Source: Desulfosarcinaceae bacterium (GTDB taxonomy: Bacteria > Desulfobacterota > Desulfobacteria > Desulfobacterales > Desulfosarcinaceae). Taken from it: DNA of 44,078 nt. The notes beneath the pieces are model-generated. The model was given only the letters and a program-made list of their open reading frames with translations. It was not told the DNA's origin and searched no databases. Both the position numbers and the translations under genes were made by a program. The stretch's first letter is position 1. The number at the start of each line of letters is the position of its first letter. Below, piece after piece: positions 41,789 through 44,078 of this stretch. The stretch covers positions 1 through 44,078 of the forward strand of contig JASJCL010000055.1 in NCBI GenBank assembly GCA_030066015.1, read 5' to 3'.

Positions 41789-43354
41789 TCATGTTGTCGA
41801 CACCGGTGCTTCACCCGCATAGAGCGGCAGCCGTATGCGCATCCGCGTGCCGCCCCCTTCGAGTGTCTCCGCCGTCAGCTGCCCGTTCAGACTCTCGATA
41901 ATCATGAAACTCACCGACAGCCCGAGACCGGTCCCCTTGCCCGGCTCCTTGGTGGTGAAGAACGGTTCGAAAATGTGACCTTTCAGTTCGGGGGGGATCC
42001 CCGGCCCATCGTCTTCGAAGAGCAGCTCAATCGTCTCCGCCTCCGATGGGGCGGAGGGATTTCCATTGGTGATCAATTGACTTTTGATCAGTATGCTCCC
42101 CGGTCGCTCATCGGTGGCCGCGATGGCATCGGCGGCATTGAGCAGCAGGTTCAAGAAGACTTGGCGAAGCTGTTCCGGGGCCGCCAGGACACTGTCATGA
42201 TTGGCGTCTAACTGGGTCGTGATGGTGATGTTCTTTAAGAGTGGCTGCGGTCCAACCATGGCCACCGTATCCTCCAGCACCGGGTGCAGATGGATGAGAT
42301 CCACCTGGGAATCCCCCGGCCGTGACAGGTCGAGCAGTTGACGGATGATGCCGTTGATGCGCTGAATCTCCATTTCCGTCCGCTTGAGGTAATCCTGACG
42401 CACCGAATCGCCGAGCTTTGGATTGGCGAGGAGGTCCAGGTAGCCTAAGACAATGCCGAGGGGATTGCCAATCTCGTGGGCAACGCCGGAGGCCAGCCGT
42501 CCAACGGAGGCCAGGGTTTCCGCGCGGACGACCTCGTCCTGGGCCCGTTTGAGGTTGGTATTGGCCACCTCCAGCTCGTCAACGGTCTGCTGTAGCTGGC
42601 GTTTGTCCTCGGAGATGCGTCTGAGCAGAAGGTTCAGGGATTTGGAGAGGTGGTTGATCTCGTCGTCACCGCTGCGGGCGGCGAAGAAAATTGCGTCTTC
42701 TTCGCGGAAATCTTCAGCACGCTTCACCATGCGCTGGATAGGCCGCATGTAGATCCGGTTGAGACGGTAGGCCCCAATGAGGCTGAACACCACCAGATTC
42801 ACCAGTATGTAGGTCAGCAGGAGATTGTTGAGTTTGACGATCTCTTTGCGGATCGGCTTCAGATCCACCAGGAGGGCGATGGCCTTGTAGGCGCTGGTAT
42901 CGCTCAGCGGCTGACAGACGAGCAGGAAGTGGTCGAATCGGCCCGGAAAGAGCCATTGACCGCCGAATCGGCGTTGAATCGGACGCTTCTCTACGGTGGC
43001 CTTGATCATGTGGGCCCGTACCCGCTTGGGCCGAATTTGGGGAATTTTCGGGTGTTGAGCGAGGAGCAGACTATCGGTTTTTAACAGGTAGGCATTGGAA
43101 AGGGAGAGGCCATGGTACGGAGAGAGCGCATTATAGAGCCGTTTCCAGATCTCGTCGGGCGGATATTCGACGCTTGTCTGAAAAAAGGGTCCCGCCGCCT
43201 GCCATAAAACGGTTTTGGCCAACCCCTCCACTTGGCTCAACCGCTCTTTGCGGTAGTAGCTGGTCACCACCAGCAATATCAGGACCATGCCCAGCGACAG
43301 GGAGACGGCAAATGTGGTGAGGATATTGGCTCTGAACCCGCGAATGAGGCCCAC
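41789..43354 (-). CDS. Membrane sensor histidine kinase, partner of the NtrC-type regulator
   Basis: 521 residues. TM1 is at about residues 8-30, an extracytoplasmic sensor region at 31-180, and TM2 at about 183-203 (LLTYILVNLVVFSLIGAYRL). A HAMP-like linker and coiled coil lead to His293 in SGVAHEIGNPLGIVLGY. The HATPase domain has FEDDGPGIP, FEPFFTTKE and GTGLGLSVS. The GTG at 43354 has GGAGGAG upstream, and no in-frame ATG with a better site precedes TM1. It is followed after 10 bases by the response regulator, a cognate pair. A sigma-54-like element at 43391 lies just upstream, suggesting possible self-activation. Confidence 0.93.
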   Translation of the reverse strand: MGLIRGFRANILTTFAVSLSLGMVLILLVVTSYYRKERLSQVEGLAKTVLWQAAGPFFQTSVEYPPDEIWKRLYNALSPYHGLSLSNAYLLKTDSLLLAQHPKIPQIRPKRVRAHMIKATVEKRPIQRRFGGQWLFPGRFDHFLLVCQPLSDTSAYKAIALLVDLKPIRKEIVKLNNLLLTYILVNLVVFSLIGAYRLNRIYMRPIQRMVKRAEDFREEDAIFFAARSGDDEINHLSKSLNLLLRRISEDKRQLQQTVDELEVANTNLKRAQDEVVRAETLASVGRLASGVAHEIGNPLGIVLGYLDLLANPKLGDSVRQDYLKRTEMEIQRINGIIRQLLDLSRPGDSQVDLIHLHPVLEDTVAMVGPQPLLKNITITTQLDANHDSVLAAPEQLRQVFLNLLLNAADAIAATDERPGSILIKSQLITNGNPSAPSEAETIELLFEDDGPGIPPELKGHIFEPFFTTKEPGKGTGLGLSVSFMIIESLNGQLTAETLEGGGTRMRIRLPLYAGEAPVSTT

Positions 43355-43528
43355 GCATCTCCTCCCGATCGGGTATCAATTGTGGAATCCTGCAACGGAA
43401 GCGCTGTCCGTTGGATCGACCCTTTGTTCTAATTTATCTCATGATATCAATAGGCTAATTTCTGAGGAGATGCAACCATTGTCTTTATCTGCATCGGGAT
43501 GACGGCGCATATCCACCTGCGGGCACAA

Positions 43529-43569
43529 ATAAAAAAGCCCGGAACCGGTTAAAACCGGATCCGGGCTTT
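43529..43569 (-). terminator. Intrinsic terminator of the rRNA operon
   Basis: On the - strand, AAAGCCCGG (from 43569) pairs with CCGGGCTTT (to 43534), with an inner CCGG/CCGG pairing and a U-run (+ strand A-run at 43531-43536). It starts a few bases after the 5S gene, as expected for the end of an rRNA operon. Confidence 0.92.
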
Positions 43570-43575
43570 AATGAT

Positions 43576-43691
<116 letters not shown>

Positions 43692-43768
43692 AATAGCATC
43701 TTTTCGGCATTCAATTTGAATCAGATGAAAGCGTTACTTGGTCTAAGCGCTTATGTTACTTATTTTGT

Positions 43769-44078
<310 letters not shown>

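Overview
The window is a GC-rich (roughly 60 percent) bacterial chromosome segment. Its gene content points to an anaerobic or sulfate-reducing Desulfobacterota (former Deltaproteobacteria) lineage, perhaps near Desulfosarcinaceae. Reasons: many PAS-rich sensor kinases, an NtrC-type sigma-54 activator, a ferredoxin-dependent 2-oxoacid oxidoreductase, tripartite tricarboxylate (TTT) and Aap-type transporters, and an RNase M5 homologue. The taxonomic call is an inference from gene families, not from a database match.

Region 1 (1-7350, + strand) begins inside an NRDE/TANGO2-like gene. It continues with a membrane-anchored protein of about 20 acidic DxDxDG calcium-binding-type repeats, then lgt and cysS. 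Next comes a translationally coupled pair: a 483-residue protein with a diverged diadenylate-cyclase (DisA_N) domain and an RNase M5-like Toprim protein. Region 2 (7351-12928) has a strong sigma-54 promoter candidate before a small membrane protein. A periplasmic solute-binding-like sensor overlapping a hybrid histidine kinase follows, then an opposing soluble PAS kinase. Region 3 (13091-17084) holds rarA and der on the - strand and an AEC-family permease on the + strand.

Region 4 (17222-26313, + strand) looks like one catabolic unit: a GntR/FCD regulator with a perfect palindrome just after its promoter, a TTT importer (TctC, TctB, TctA), a xylose-isomerase-like TIM-barrel protein, a DUF1537 acid-sugar kinase, a class II ketose-bisphosphate aldolase and a PanB-like hydroxymethyltransferase. 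I do not recognise this combination as a described pathway; an imported hydroxylated, possibly branched, carboxylic acid is the likely substrate. A small conserved-looking protein follows at 26581.

Region 5 (27358-39368, - strand) looks like amino-acid use: an Aap-type amino-acid ABC transporter (aapJQMP), a PAS hybrid kinase, a class I/II aminotransferase, a second GntR/FCD regulator with its own promoter-adjacent palindrome, and a two-gene 2-oxoacid:ferredoxin oxidoreductase in which the beta and gamma subunits are fused. Uptake, transamination and oxidative decarboxylation to acyl-CoA would fit together.

Region 6 (39734-44078) has a small lipoprotein, a two-component pair (membrane histidine kinase and sigma-54-dependent response regulator) and the 3' end of an rRNA operon on the - strand (23S end, 5S, intrinsic terminator). 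No insertion sequence, phage gene, CRISPR array or tRNA was found. Several strong hairpins lie between binding-protein and permease genes in both transporter operons.
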